From Flavobacterium alkalisoli (lineage in GTDB: Bacteria > Bacteroidota > Bacteroidia > Flavobacteriales > Flavobacteriaceae): a DNA stretch of 64,000 bases. Shown here piece after piece: positions 55,839 through 63,898 of the stretch. Every line of letters begins with the position of its first letter. Position 1 is the first letter of the stretch. The stretch is taken from contig NZ_CP042831.1 of NCBI RefSeq assembly GCF_008000935.1, positions 3,100,001 to 3,164,000 of the forward strand, in the 5' to 3' direction. The position numbers and the translations under genes are program-made. The notes below the pieces were generated by a model, which saw only the letters and a program-made list of their open reading frames with translations, made no database searches and was not told the DNA's origin.

Positions 55839-58800
55839 TGAAAATACAATTTGACAGTTCGTTAAACTACCAGCAGGATGCTATTGAGGCTATTGTTGAT
55901 ATATTTAGCGGTCAGGAAAAATGCGATTCAAATTTTACAGTATATTCTCCTGAATTTCTGGCTAAGCAAAAGAGCATGGAGTTTACCGAAATAGGATATG
56001 GTAACCGCTTGCTATTAACAGAGGGACAAATAATAGAGAATGTACAACGTATACAATTATCTAATGGACTAAAACCTTCAACAAGGAGCGATATAGACAG
56101 GAACCATCTTGATTTTACTGTAGAGATGGAAACGGGTACTGGTAAAACTTATGTTTACTTACGTACCATTTTGGAAATGTATGTAAAGTATGGCTTTTCC
56201 AAGCACATTATTGTTGTACCATCTATTCCTATAAAAGAAGGGGTTTACAAGTCATTACAGATTACAAAAGAGCATTTAAAAGAACTGTATGATAATGTTA
56301 ATTACAACTTTTTCATTTATGATTCCAGTAAATTAAATGAGGTCCGTGATTTTGCAACTAATGACCGACTTGAAATAATGGTTATTAACATTGATGCTTT
56401 TGCTAAAAGTTTTGATAATCCCGACGATGAAAAAAAGGCAGCCAATATTATTCACAGGTATAATGATTCATTAGGTTACAAACCATTGGATTTGATTAAA
56501 AATACCAATCCCGTAGTAATTATCGATGAACCGCAAACAACTATTAGTACAAACACGAGAAAAAAGGCTATTAAAAACCTTAATCCGTTAGCCACTATTA
56601 AATATTCCGCTACGCACCGTAAAGATGAAAAAATCAATATGATGTACAAGCTGGATGCTGTAGATGCTTATGAAAAGAAGCTGGTAAAACAAATAGAGGT
56701 GGGTTCTGTTCAAACAGAGGGTATAAATAACAATGCTTATATCCGTTTAGTAGAGGTAAAAGTTTCTAAAGGTTTTCCTATTGCTAAAGTAGAGCTGGAT
56801 ATTTTTAAAAATGGCAGTATTTCAAGAAAGACACTACAGGTAAAACAAAACTACGACCTTGAGCAAATTACTGACAGGACAGAATATGAAGGATATATTA
56901 TAAAAGATATACATGCTGTTGCTGGTAATGAGTATATTGATTTTACCAGTAAAGATGAAATATTACGATTGGGTGAAGCAATAGGTAATGTTGATGATAA
57001 GCAGATAAAAACTGCATTAATTCGTAAAACAATTGAAGAACACTTAAATAAGGAAATTGTACTTAATCCTCAAGGAATAAAGGTGCTTTCTCTGTTTTTC
57101 ATTGATAATGTGAATAAATACAGGCAGTATGATGAAGATGGAAATGAAAGCAATGGTGAATATGCCGAAATATTTGAAAGAGAATATAAAAAGCTAATAA
57201 CTAAACCCAAGTATGTAAGTTTATTTGGCGAAATAACCGATGATGATATAGATGCTTCTCAAGTGCATAATGGTTATTTTTCGATTGATAAAAAAGCTAA
57301 GGCCTCAAATAAAAAAGATAAATACGAATACTTTAAAGATACTAAAGGGAATACTAATGCTGATGAAGACACTTATAATCTCATTATGCGTGATAAAGAG
57401 TTACTTTTGAGTTTCGATTCCAATTTACGTTTTATTTTTTCCCATTCTGCCCTTAAAGAAGGATGGGATAATCCAAATGTATTCCAGATATGTACTTTAA
57501 AAGATGCTGGGGGCTCTGAGATAAGACGAAGACAGGAAATAGGTCGTGGATTACGTTTATGTGTTAACCAGCAGGGAGAGCGTGTTTATGGACATGACAT
57601 TAATACGCTTACAGTAATGGCCTCTGAGACATATGTAGAGTTTGTTGATAATTTACAAAAAGAGATTGAAGCTGAAACAGGTATCAAATTCGGTATTCTG
57701 GAAACACATAGCTTTAGTAATATTGTAGTTGAAATCAATGAAGAACATATTCTTTATCTCGGACAACAAAAATCAGAAGAGCTATTTAATCACTTTATTA
57801 ATCATGGCTATATAGATATAAAAGGTAAAGTACAGGATAAATTAAAAATTGACTTAAAGGCTGAAAATGTTGATATTCCAGAAGAGTTCAAAGAAAAAGA
57901 ACATATTTTTAATCAAATATTAAACACCTTAAAAGAAACGACTGGTAAACTTGAAATTAAAAATCAAGCTGACAAAAAGAAAGTTGCTGTTAATAAAAGA
58001 GTTCTTGATAGTCCTGAGTTTAGAGAACTATGGGAAAAAGTGAAGTTTAAAACTACATTTTCTGTAAACTTTGATTCTGAGACTTTAGTAAAGGAATGTA
58101 TTAATGCCATAAATGACCGTTTAAAAATTGCCAGAGGTAAACTTATTTATACCAAGGCAGCAATTACTATTAATGCAGGTGGTGTCGATGGAGTTGTAAG
58201 TCCAAACAGTGAAACAGTTAGTATAAATGATGAAGTTGAAAGGTTACCTGATATTGTAAGTTATCTTCAAAATGAAACTCAGCTTACCAGAAAATCAATT
58301 GTCCAGATATTGACAGGCTGTGATAAGCTAGATTATTTTAAAAGTAATCCTCAAAAATTCATTGAGGGATGTATTGATATCATTAACGAACAAATGAACC
58401 TGCATATAATTGATGGTATCAGTTATAAAAAAATTGGAGATACGGAATATTATAGTCAGGAACTTTTTGAAAACAAAGAGCTATTTGGCTATTTAAAGAG
58501 TAATTTGAAAGAGAGTTCAAAATCTCCTTACAACTATGTAGTTTATGATTCTAATGTAGAGTCTGATTTAACTAAAGAGTTTGAAAATAGTGAAAATATT
58601 TCTGTATACGCTAAATTACCCGAATGGTTTAAAATTGAAACACCACTAGGGACCTATAATCCAGACTGGGCAATTATGTGGAAAGACCAAGATGAAGAAA
58701 AGCTATTCTTTGTTGTTGAGTCTAAAGGAAGTACAGGCTTATTTGATTTAAGACCAAAAGAAGCTGGTAAGATAAAATGCGGAAAACGTCATTTTGATGC

Positions 58801-58867
58801 TATTGGTAGTAAAATGATTGTTGCAACCAATATGACTGATGTTGAAGATTATGCATTGAATAAATAA
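55838..58867 (+). CDS. res: Type III restriction enzyme, Res subunit (defence operon gene 5)
   Basis: A 1009-residue ATP-dependent restriction subunit. Walker A VEMETGTGKTYVYL lies near 98-111, the DEAD-box-like VVIIDEPQTTIS near 226-237, motif IV/V FIFSHSALKEGWDNPNVFQI near 531-550 and motif VI RRRQEIGRGLRLCV near 563-576. A PD-(D/E)xK nuclease domain is near the end: NPDWAIMWK and FFVVESKGS around 942-967, with the PD and ExK residues present. Length is normal for Res. With Mod it forms the complex that cuts DNA between head-to-head sites. All expected catalytic residues are intact, so it may be active. Confidence 0.92.
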   Translation: MKIQFDSSLNYQQDAIEAIVDIFSGQEKCDSNFTVYSPEFLAKQKSMEFTEIGYGNRLLLTEGQIIENVQRIQLSNGLKPSTRSDIDRNHLDFTVEMETGTGKTYVYLRTILEMYVKYGFSKHIIVVPSIPIKEGVYKSLQITKEHLKELYDNVNYNFFIYDSSKLNEVRDFATNDRLEIMVINIDAFAKSFDNPDDEKKAANIIHRYNDSLGYKPLDLIKNTNPVVIIDEPQTTISTNTRKKAIKNLNPLATIKYSATHRKDEKINMMYKLDAVDAYEKKLVKQIEVGSVQTEGINNNAYIRLVEVKVSKGFPIAKVELDIFKNGSISRKTLQVKQNYDLEQITDRTEYEGYIIKDIHAVAGNEYIDFTSKDEILRLGEAIGNVDDKQIKTALIRKTIEEHLNKEIVLNPQGIKVLSLFFIDNVNKYRQYDEDGNESNGEYAEIFEREYKKLITKPKYVSLFGEITDDDIDASQVHNGYFSIDKKAKASNKKDKYEYFKDTKGNTNADEDTYNLIMRDKELLLSFDSNLRFIFSHSALKEGWDNPNVFQICTLKDAGGSEIRRRQEIGRGLRLCVNQQGERVYGHDINTLTVMASETYVEFVDNLQKEIEAETGIKFGILETHSFSNIVVEINEEHILYLGQQKSEELFNHFINHGYIDIKGKVQDKLKIDLKAENVDIPEEFKEKEHIFNQILNTLKETTGKLEIKNQADKKKVAVNKRVLDSPEFRELWEKVKFKTTFSVNFDSETLVKECINAINDRLKIARGKLIYTKAAITINAGGVDGVVSPNSETVSINDEVERLPDIVSYLQNETQLTRKSIVQILTGCDKLDYFKSNPQKFIEGCIDIINEQMNLHIIDGISYKKIGDTEYYSQELFENKELFGYLKSNLKESSKSPYNYVVYDSNVESDLTKEFENSENISVYAKLPEWFKIETPLGTYNPDWAIMWKDQDEEKLFFVVESKGSTGLFDLRPKEAGKIKCGKRHFDAIGSKMIVATNMTDVEDYALNK

Positions 58868-58871
58868 TATT

Positions 58872-60440
58872 ATGGAAAAAAGCATTAAAAGTTGTGTAGT
58901 CACTGATTTAGATGATACTATTTGGGATTGGTTAACCATGTGGTACAATTCTTTCCATCCTTATTATACTACAATTCAAAAGGATTTTAATATTCCCGAA
59001 AATGAATTAAAAGCTGATTTTAAAAAATTACATCAAAAGTATAATACAACAGAGGTGTCTTTTGCATTTGAAGAACTTAATACTTTAAATGCTTTAAATA
59101 AAGCAAAAATCACAGCTAAAGAAGGAGGCAAAAAGAGCATCTTACATCAGTATAACTCTGATAAGAAGTTAAACTTAAAGTTATATGATGGTGTTTTAGA
59201 ATCATTAGAATTATTAAAATCTAAAGGAGTCTTGATAATTGGCTTTACTGAGTCGAATGCATTTTTTACAAAATATAGAATTAAACATTTAGGGTTAGAT
59301 GGCTTATTTGATTGCATTTATACTCCTTTAGATACAGGTGTTCCACAAAGTGTTGGAAAAGTTTATAGTGAAGAATACTGGGAGCCTCAAAAGACAGAAA
59401 TAAGATATTTATCTAAAACAGTAAAAAAACCTAATAGTGAAATTTTAGGAATCATTTTAAGAGACTTTAAAGTTCCTTTTAATCAAGCAATTTACATTGG
59501 GGATAAAATCGATAGAGATGTTAGAATGGCTATCGATGCAGGAATTACAAGCGTATATGCAAAATATGGTAGTGAAATAGAAGATGAGAAATATACTTTA
59601 TTAAGAGAAGTTACACATTGGACACAAGAGGATGTTCAAAGAGAAATTGAAAATCATGAGAAGCATAAAAATGATGTAATTACCCCTGATTACACCTTAA
59701 ACACATCTTTTTCTGAGCTTTTTAATTTTTTTGCATTTGAAGCATACAGATATAAGTTAGATAGAAACTTATTACCACAAGTAATTAATGCTTGGAGTGA
59801 TATCGTTAAAGTGCAACAACACTTTAATGATATCGCACTCAGGATTAGAAATTTGACTTTAACGGCTTTTACTTTTATTGTGGCCACGCTTGGATACATA
59901 ATCAAAGAAAATATTTTTATCAAATTATTCTCTTTAAATTTAAATGCTCTTACGATTATTAGTCCTATTGGAATTTTAATAATATGGTGCTTTTATTTTA
60001 TGGATAAATTTTGGTATCATAAATATTTAATTGGAGCATCAATTCAGGCTTCAACGATAGAGAATAAATGGTATACTGTATTTCCAGAATTAGGACTTAG
60101 TAATTCTATTTCCAGACAAAGTAATTATAAGTTCTATCTTTTTCCTTTTTTAAAAAATAGTTCTTTTAAAACATTTTTAAGTATTAATTTAAATTCCAGT
60201 AGAAGATTTTATTCCTTTTATTTTCCTTTGATATTTGTTTTTTTAATCTTTTTTATTTCATCATTCTTTTTTAAGTCAAATTTTTCAGAAGAAAAAGTGA
60301 TGAAAAATAAAATAGAACGTTTACTTGAAGATAATATACACTTAGAGCAAGAGGGAATTAAACAGAAAAAACTATGCGATAGTTTAAAAGTAGAAAATAG
60401 TTCACTTATAAAAAAGCTCGAAGAACATAAAACAGACTAA
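58872..60440 (+). CDS. HAD-phosphatase / transmembrane / coiled-coil fusion (defence operon gene 6)
   Basis: A 522-residue protein with a combination not recognised as a known family. Residues 8-230 are a HAD-type hydrolase: DLDDTIWDW with nucleophile Asp near 12 and acid/base Asp at 14, IIGFTESN near 119-126 (motif II), and IYIGDKIDRDVRMA near 207-220 (motif III/IV acidic pair). A helical region follows, then two membrane segments (about 329-350, 357-378), a soluble stretch, a third membrane segment near 449-468, and a C-terminal coiled coil (475-522, charged heptads). It starts 4 nt after res, so it belongs to the operon. The 2-TM block preceded by QHFNDIALRIRN recalls membrane-effector domains of defence systems (inference). 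No signal peptide. Confidence 0.65.
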   Translation: MEKSIKSCVVTDLDDTIWDWLTMWYNSFHPYYTTIQKDFNIPENELKADFKKLHQKYNTTEVSFAFEELNTLNALNKAKITAKEGGKKSILHQYNSDKKLNLKLYDGVLESLELLKSKGVLIIGFTESNAFFTKYRIKHLGLDGLFDCIYTPLDTGVPQSVGKVYSEEYWEPQKTEIRYLSKTVKKPNSEILGIILRDFKVPFNQAIYIGDKIDRDVRMAIDAGITSVYAKYGSEIEDEKYTLLREVTHWTQEDVQREIENHEKHKNDVITPDYTLNTSFSELFNFFAFEAYRYKLDRNLLPQVINAWSDIVKVQQHFNDIALRIRNLTLTAFTFIVATLGYIIKENIFIKLFSLNLNALTIISPIGILIIWCFYFMDKFWYHKYLIGASIQASTIENKWYTVFPELGLSNSISRQSNYKFYLFPFLKNSSFKTFLSINLNSSRRFYSFYFPLIFVFLIFFISSFFFKSNFSEEKVMKNKIERLLEDNIHLEQEGIKQKKLCDSLKVENSSLIKKLEEHKTD

Positions 60441-60447
60441 TAATATT

Positions 60448-60547
60448 CCTGGATAATTATAATTTTTATTGTGCATTAAATTCCAGGATATTACATTCGC
60501 TTCATCGTTGTAACAAACCTTAAACGGTCGTTTGTGATTTGTTACAA
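60448..60547. promoter_or_regulatory. Nested 40-bp palindrome upstream of the small serine recombinase (possible res/operator site)
   Basis: TTGTAACAAA (60508-60517) and TTTGTTACAA (60538-60547) are exact inverted repeats, with AAACG/CGTTT (60522-60533) nested symmetrically between them and 4-nt arms on each side. Upstream are two more short palindromic boxes, TCCTGGA (60448) and TCCAGGA (60482). The layout, just before a resolvase gene, suits a recombination or autoregulatory site. Confidence 0.5.
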
Positions 60548-60563
60548 CCTAAAAAGAAGCATT

Positions 60564-61229
60564 ATGAAAAATTACATCGCGTATTATAGGGTGAGTCGAA
60601 AGGAACAAGGTTTAAGCGGACTGGGCTTAGCAGCACAAAAAAGTGCCGTAGAAAAATATGTGAAATCTCAGGATGGGGCTGTCTTGGAAGACTTCACGGA
60701 AGTTGAAACGGGAACCAATAAACGCGAACGTGTAGAAATAAAAAAAGCTATTCAGTTGGCCAAGGATAAAAAGGCTGTGTTAGTCATTGCTAAACTAGAC
60801 CGTTTGGCCCGTAATGTTAGCTTTGTTTCAAACCTTATGGATTCTGGAATCGAATTTTTAGCAGTTGATATGCCTTCTGCTAATAATTTTACTATACATA
60901 TTTTTAGTGCGTTGGCAGAGCAAGAAGCAAAGTTAATTAGTTCAAGGACTAAGCAATCTTTAGCCGAGTTGAAGAAAAAAGGAATAAAGCTTGGCAATCC
61001 AAGTAATCTTACTCAAGAAGCACGCTGTAAAGGTATAGAAACCATTAAGAAGAATGCTTTGAATAATGATAGAAACAGACAAGCCAAATCTATAGTTCAA
61101 AGCTGTAAGGAAAAAGGAATGACTTTTCGCCAGATTGCTGAATATCTTAACGAGCTCAACTTCAAAACAAGATATGGAAAACAATTTTTATCCACTACAG
61201 TTCACCGCCTTTACAAATCATCAATATAA
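60564..61229 (+). CDS. Small serine recombinase (resolvase/invertase family)
   Basis: A 221-residue serine recombinase. The start at 60564 (MKNYIAYYRVSRKEQG) is preferred to an upstream ATG at 60534 that would read through half of the palindrome. The catalytic Ser is in YYRVSRKEQG near residue 11; the other family features are LVIAKLDRLARN near 79-90 and FTIHIFSALAEQEAKLISSRT with the E-helix near 113-133. A C-terminal helix-turn-helix (MTFRQIAEYLNELNFKTR) follows. Such enzymes resolve or invert DNA between short sites. It lies directly before the large serine recombinase, 5 nt apart. Confidence 0.9.
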   Translation: MKNYIAYYRVSRKEQGLSGLGLAAQKSAVEKYVKSQDGAVLEDFTEVETGTNKRERVEIKKAIQLAKDKKAVLVIAKLDRLARNVSFVSNLMDSGIEFLAVDMPSANNFTIHIFSALAEQEAKLISSRTKQSLAELKKKGIKLGNPSNLTQEARCKGIETIKKNALNNDRNRQAKSIVQSCKEKGMTFRQIAEYLNELNFKTRYGKQFLSTTVHRLYKSSI

Positions 61230-61234
61230 TATTT

Positions 61235-62938
61235 ATGTTAGCTATATATTGTAGAATATCGAAGAAGAAAGAAGAGGGAGTTGATACTTCAATTGCTACT
61301 CAACAACGACAAGGAGCTGAATTTGCAGCTAAAAACGGTTTAACATTTAAATATTATGTAGATAAAGGTATAAGTGGTCAAAAAGGTGTTGATGATAGGG
61401 ATGCATTAGATGAAATGTTTAAAGATATTGAAGCTAAAAAAATTACATCTGTATGGGTTATTGACCAATCAAGGTTTGAACGCAGTGAAACATTATGGTT
61501 TGACTTTCAAACATTAGTAGTAAAGTACAAAATTGCTTTTTATACTGGTAATATTCGTTTCGACCTTGAGGATGAAGATATGAGGGTAATGACAAATATA
61601 ATGTCTGTTATGAATGCCAGCTTTGCCCGAAGGACAAGCAAAAAAGTAAAAGATAGTTTTATTCAAAGAATTACTCAAAAAAAAGCTATTGGCCTTACCG
61701 CCTACGGTTATAAGAAAGGTGAAGATGGAAAATTAGTTATAGATGAGGAAGAAAGTATTATTGTAAAAAGAATTTTTAAGCTTTCTTTAGAAGGAAATGG
61801 AGCGTATACTATAGCTAATATTTTAAATAGAGAAAATATTCCAACTCGTTATAATAAGTATAACGGTCAAATAACAAAAGTTGATAAATATACTAAAGAA
61901 GAAACTACATTTGATAAAAGTTCAATAAAATGGCGCGGGAATGTAATTTCTGGTATTATTCAGAACAAGATTTATAAAGGAGTTAGAGTATTTAATCATG
62001 GTAAAGAAAATCAAATTACAATAGATTCACCTATAATAATTGAACCTGAATTTTATGATAAAGTAATTGAAAATCTTTCTTCAAACAAGAAGAAGGTTGG
62101 TAAAAGAGAAGAATACAAATATTTGCTTAATGGATTGATTACTTGTGAGAATTGTGGAAAGAAAATGCGTGGAAAAAAGCGTGAAAAAGGTAAAGATTCA
62201 GCATATAAATGTGGAGGAGGGATGAATTGTAGAGGTATGAATATTGAAAAACTTGAAACTTTTGTTATAAAACATTTATTTCAGTCTAAAACACTTAAGG
62301 AGTTATTAAATAGCTCAAGACCTGTTTCTGAATCAAGAATAGATGGGGTCAAATTAAAATTGGCTAATTCGCAGGAAGAATTACAAAAGATAAATAAACG
62401 TATTGAACGTATGCTTTTAGTAGCTGATGAAGTTGAAGATGATGAGACTTTTGTATTTCAATTTAAAAAAGCAAAAGAGAAAAAAACTATACTTAATAGT
62501 AAAGTAAAAAAACTTAAAGAAGAAATAAGTGAAATGGAATCTAACTTTTCACTAACACATTTTAATAATATAGTTGAAGGATTTGAAATCAATCAAGGTT
62601 TTGATACGGTTAAAGCGTCAATTCATAGTTTGATTGAGAGTATTAAAGTAGGACATTTTAAACAAGAAAAAGGAGGTTATTTTATCTTGATGTTGGAGTA
62701 TAAGCATTTTGGGGATATATCCCTTTTTACTACTAATCACCAATTAATGAAATGGTTTTGGGCTCAGCATCATAGAGAAGGATTTACAAATAAAGAGGAA
62801 GAATATCAAGATAAAGAACTTTATGAATATTTGAATAAAGAAGAAGTTCCTGCTGATTTTTCTGGTTATGAATCAGTTTCTATTATGGCAGGACATCAAG
62901 TGAATCTTTCTAAAGACGAGCTAGTTAAATTTAATTAA
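61235..62938 (+). CDS. Large serine recombinase (integrase) of the element
   Basis: A 567-residue large serine recombinase. The N-terminal catalytic domain has IYCRISKKKEEGVD with the nucleophile Ser near residue 9, GISGQKGVDDRDALDEM near 46-62 and VWVIDQSRFERSE near 73-85. The recombinase domain (about 150-270, AYGYKKGEDGKLVIDEEES) follows, then a zinc ribbon (LLNGLITCENCGKKMRGKK near 297-315, with a second Cys pair in YKCGGGMNCRG) and a long coiled coil (about 370-440) typical of site-directed integrases. It ends 4 nt before the attR arm, as serine integrase genes usually do beside attP. It most probably catalysed the insertion into the TIGR02757 gene. Confidence 0.92.
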   Translation: MLAIYCRISKKKEEGVDTSIATQQRQGAEFAAKNGLTFKYYVDKGISGQKGVDDRDALDEMFKDIEAKKITSVWVIDQSRFERSETLWFDFQTLVVKYKIAFYTGNIRFDLEDEDMRVMTNIMSVMNASFARRTSKKVKDSFIQRITQKKAIGLTAYGYKKGEDGKLVIDEEESIIVKRIFKLSLEGNGAYTIANILNRENIPTRYNKYNGQITKVDKYTKEETTFDKSSIKWRGNVISGIIQNKIYKGVRVFNHGKENQITIDSPIIIEPEFYDKVIENLSSNKKKVGKREEYKYLLNGLITCENCGKKMRGKKREKGKDSAYKCGGGMNCRGMNIEKLETFVIKHLFQSKTLKELLNSSRPVSESRIDGVKLKLANSQEELQKINKRIERMLLVADEVEDDETFVFQFKKAKEKKTILNSKVKKLKEEISEMESNFSLTHFNNIVEGFEINQGFDTVKASIHSLIESIKVGHFKQEKGGYFILMLEYKHFGDISLFTTNHQLMKWFWAQHHREGFTNKEEEYQDKELYEYLNKEEVPADFSGYESVSIMAGHQVNLSKDELVKFN

Positions 62939-62942
62939 CATA

Positions 62943-62980
62943 CCGCATTAATTACCCTTATCAACATGTTTTTACGCTGG
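62943..62980 (+). other. attR: P arm, ATGTT core, host half-site
   Basis: CCGCATTAATTACCCTTATC (62943-62962) plus AAC, core ATGTT at 62966-62970, then host TTTACGCTGG. Joined with the attL arm this rebuilds an attP that is a nearly perfect 48-bp palindrome centred on the AT of CAACATGTTG. Confidence 0.88.
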
Positions 62981-63226
62981 ATGGTTAGAAATGATAATGC
63001 GGGTGTTGATTTAGGTATTTGGAAAAACATTTCCCCATCTCATCTCTCCTGCCCTCTTGATGTGCATTCCGGAAATGTAGCACGTAAACTTGGTTTATTG
63101 AACAGAAAACAAAATGATGCAAAAGCTCTGTTGGAGCTGGATACACAATTAAGACTGTTAGATTCAACTGACCCGGTTAAATATGACTTCGCTCTTTTTG
63201 GATTAGGTGTATTTGAAGGATTTTAA
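62966..63226 (+). pseudogene. TIGR02757-family gene, 3' part, split by the integrated element
   Basis: The frame starts at the ATG that is also the crossover core (62966) and codes 86 residues matching the C-terminal third of the family (FLRWMVRNDNAGVDLGIWK, LSCPLDVHSGNVARKLGLL, DPVKYDFALFGLGVFEG). Added to the 5' part at 39867-40403 it gives one uninterrupted protein of normal length (about 255-264 residues). If translated from its own ATG it would be only a fragment. It is 9 nt before the S26-like gene, which may have been its operon partner. Confidence 0.92.
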
Positions 63227-63235
63227 ATTTTCACA

Positions 63236-63898
63236 ATGAAAAAAGGACTTTTATTTACAGGTATTTTTTTAGGTACTATTTTCTTTTTACTCATTGTATG
63301 TAGGGTACTGGGAATAATAAATCTATATAATGTACCTACTAGTGGTAATGAGCCTACAATAAAATTAGGAGATACTTTCTTCGCTACGAGTCTGAAAAAA
63401 GCAGAAGTCGGAGATTTTATTATTTATAAATGTGAGTATGGTTCCTGCTTTTTTAGACTTGTAGGAGTAGAAAATGATACTCTTGAAATTAGGGATGGCG
63501 TTTTATTTCGTAATGGGATAAATTTCGATAAGGACTATAATCTTCAGCATAATTACTTAATTGATATTGAAGAAATAAAAAAGCTTCCTGAAAATGAAAA
63601 AGATTATTTTTCACAAAAAGCCTATCCTGCTTTACTTAATAATAAATACTTAATTACTAGCGCTGAAGATCGTATTATGTACAAAGCAAAATTTCCTTTT
63701 AAAAGAAAGCTAGATAGTATCCCCGACAAATTTATCGTTGAGACTTTTGGAAAGAACTGGAATAAAGATAATTTTGGTCCTATAATCATCCCTGTCAATA
63801 AATTATTTGTTATGGGTGATAACAGAGATAATGCTATGGATTCTAGGTATATCGGATTAATTGATAAAAGAGATATCAAAGCAACTATAATCGATTAA
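63236..63898 (+). CDS. S26 signal-peptidase-like membrane protein, catalytic residues missing
   Basis: A 220-residue protein of the LepB (S26) fold. It has one N-terminal membrane segment (about 5-27), then the region normally holding the nucleophile, here VPTSGNEPTIKLGD near 33-46 where the family has a Ser-Met-x-Pro-Thr core; the Ser position is Gly and Met is Asn. In the second conserved box, FFRLVGVENDTLEIRDG near 75-91, the general-base Lys before the Arg is replaced by Phe. The C-terminal box VMGDNRDNAMDSRYIG near 199-214 is well conserved. So the fold is kept but the Ser/Lys pair is not; it may be inactive or use other residues, such as the nearby Ser in TSGN. It starts 9 nt after the split TIGR02757 gene. 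Confidence 0.75.
   Translation: MKKGLLFTGIFLGTIFFLLIVCRVLGIINLYNVPTSGNEPTIKLGDTFFATSLKKAEVGDFIIYKCEYGSCFFRLVGVENDTLEIRDGVLFRNGINFDKDYNLQHNYLIDIEEIKKLPENEKDYFSQKAYPALLNNKYLITSAEDRIMYKAKFPFKRKLDSIPDKFIVETFGKNWNKDNFGPIIIPVNKLFVMGDNRDNAMDSRYIGLIDKRDIKATIID

Larger units (their letters stand above)
40401..62970 (+). mobile_element. 22.6-kb serine-integrase element inserted in a TIGR02757 gene, carrying defence genes
   Basis: Both ends carry the direct core ATGTT (40401-40405 and 62966-62970). Inside them are inverted arms: ACAAGGGTAATTAATGTGG to the right of the left core and CCGCATTAATTACCCTTAT to the left of the right core, matching as inverted repeats with one or two differences. That is the arrangement expected of attL (B-P') and attR (P-B') from a serine integrase. 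Removing 22565 bp and joining at the core restores the host reading frame exactly (..AAKRINM + FLRWMVRND..). The large serine recombinase gene ends 4 nt from the right arm. No relaxase or conjugation gene was seen. Cargo: Septu-like pair, TIGR02757 replacement, polymerase-like protein, XRE regulator, small proteins, six-gene type III restriction operon, small resolvase. Confidence 0.93.

Noticed and set aside
60534..60563. Upstream start of the small recombinase
   Set aside because: It lies inside the palindrome and adds ten residues before the typical MKNYIAYYRVS start.
40401..62970. Prophage or conjugative element
   Set aside because: No capsid, terminase, portal, tail, relaxase or type IV secretion genes can be seen in the 22.6 kb.
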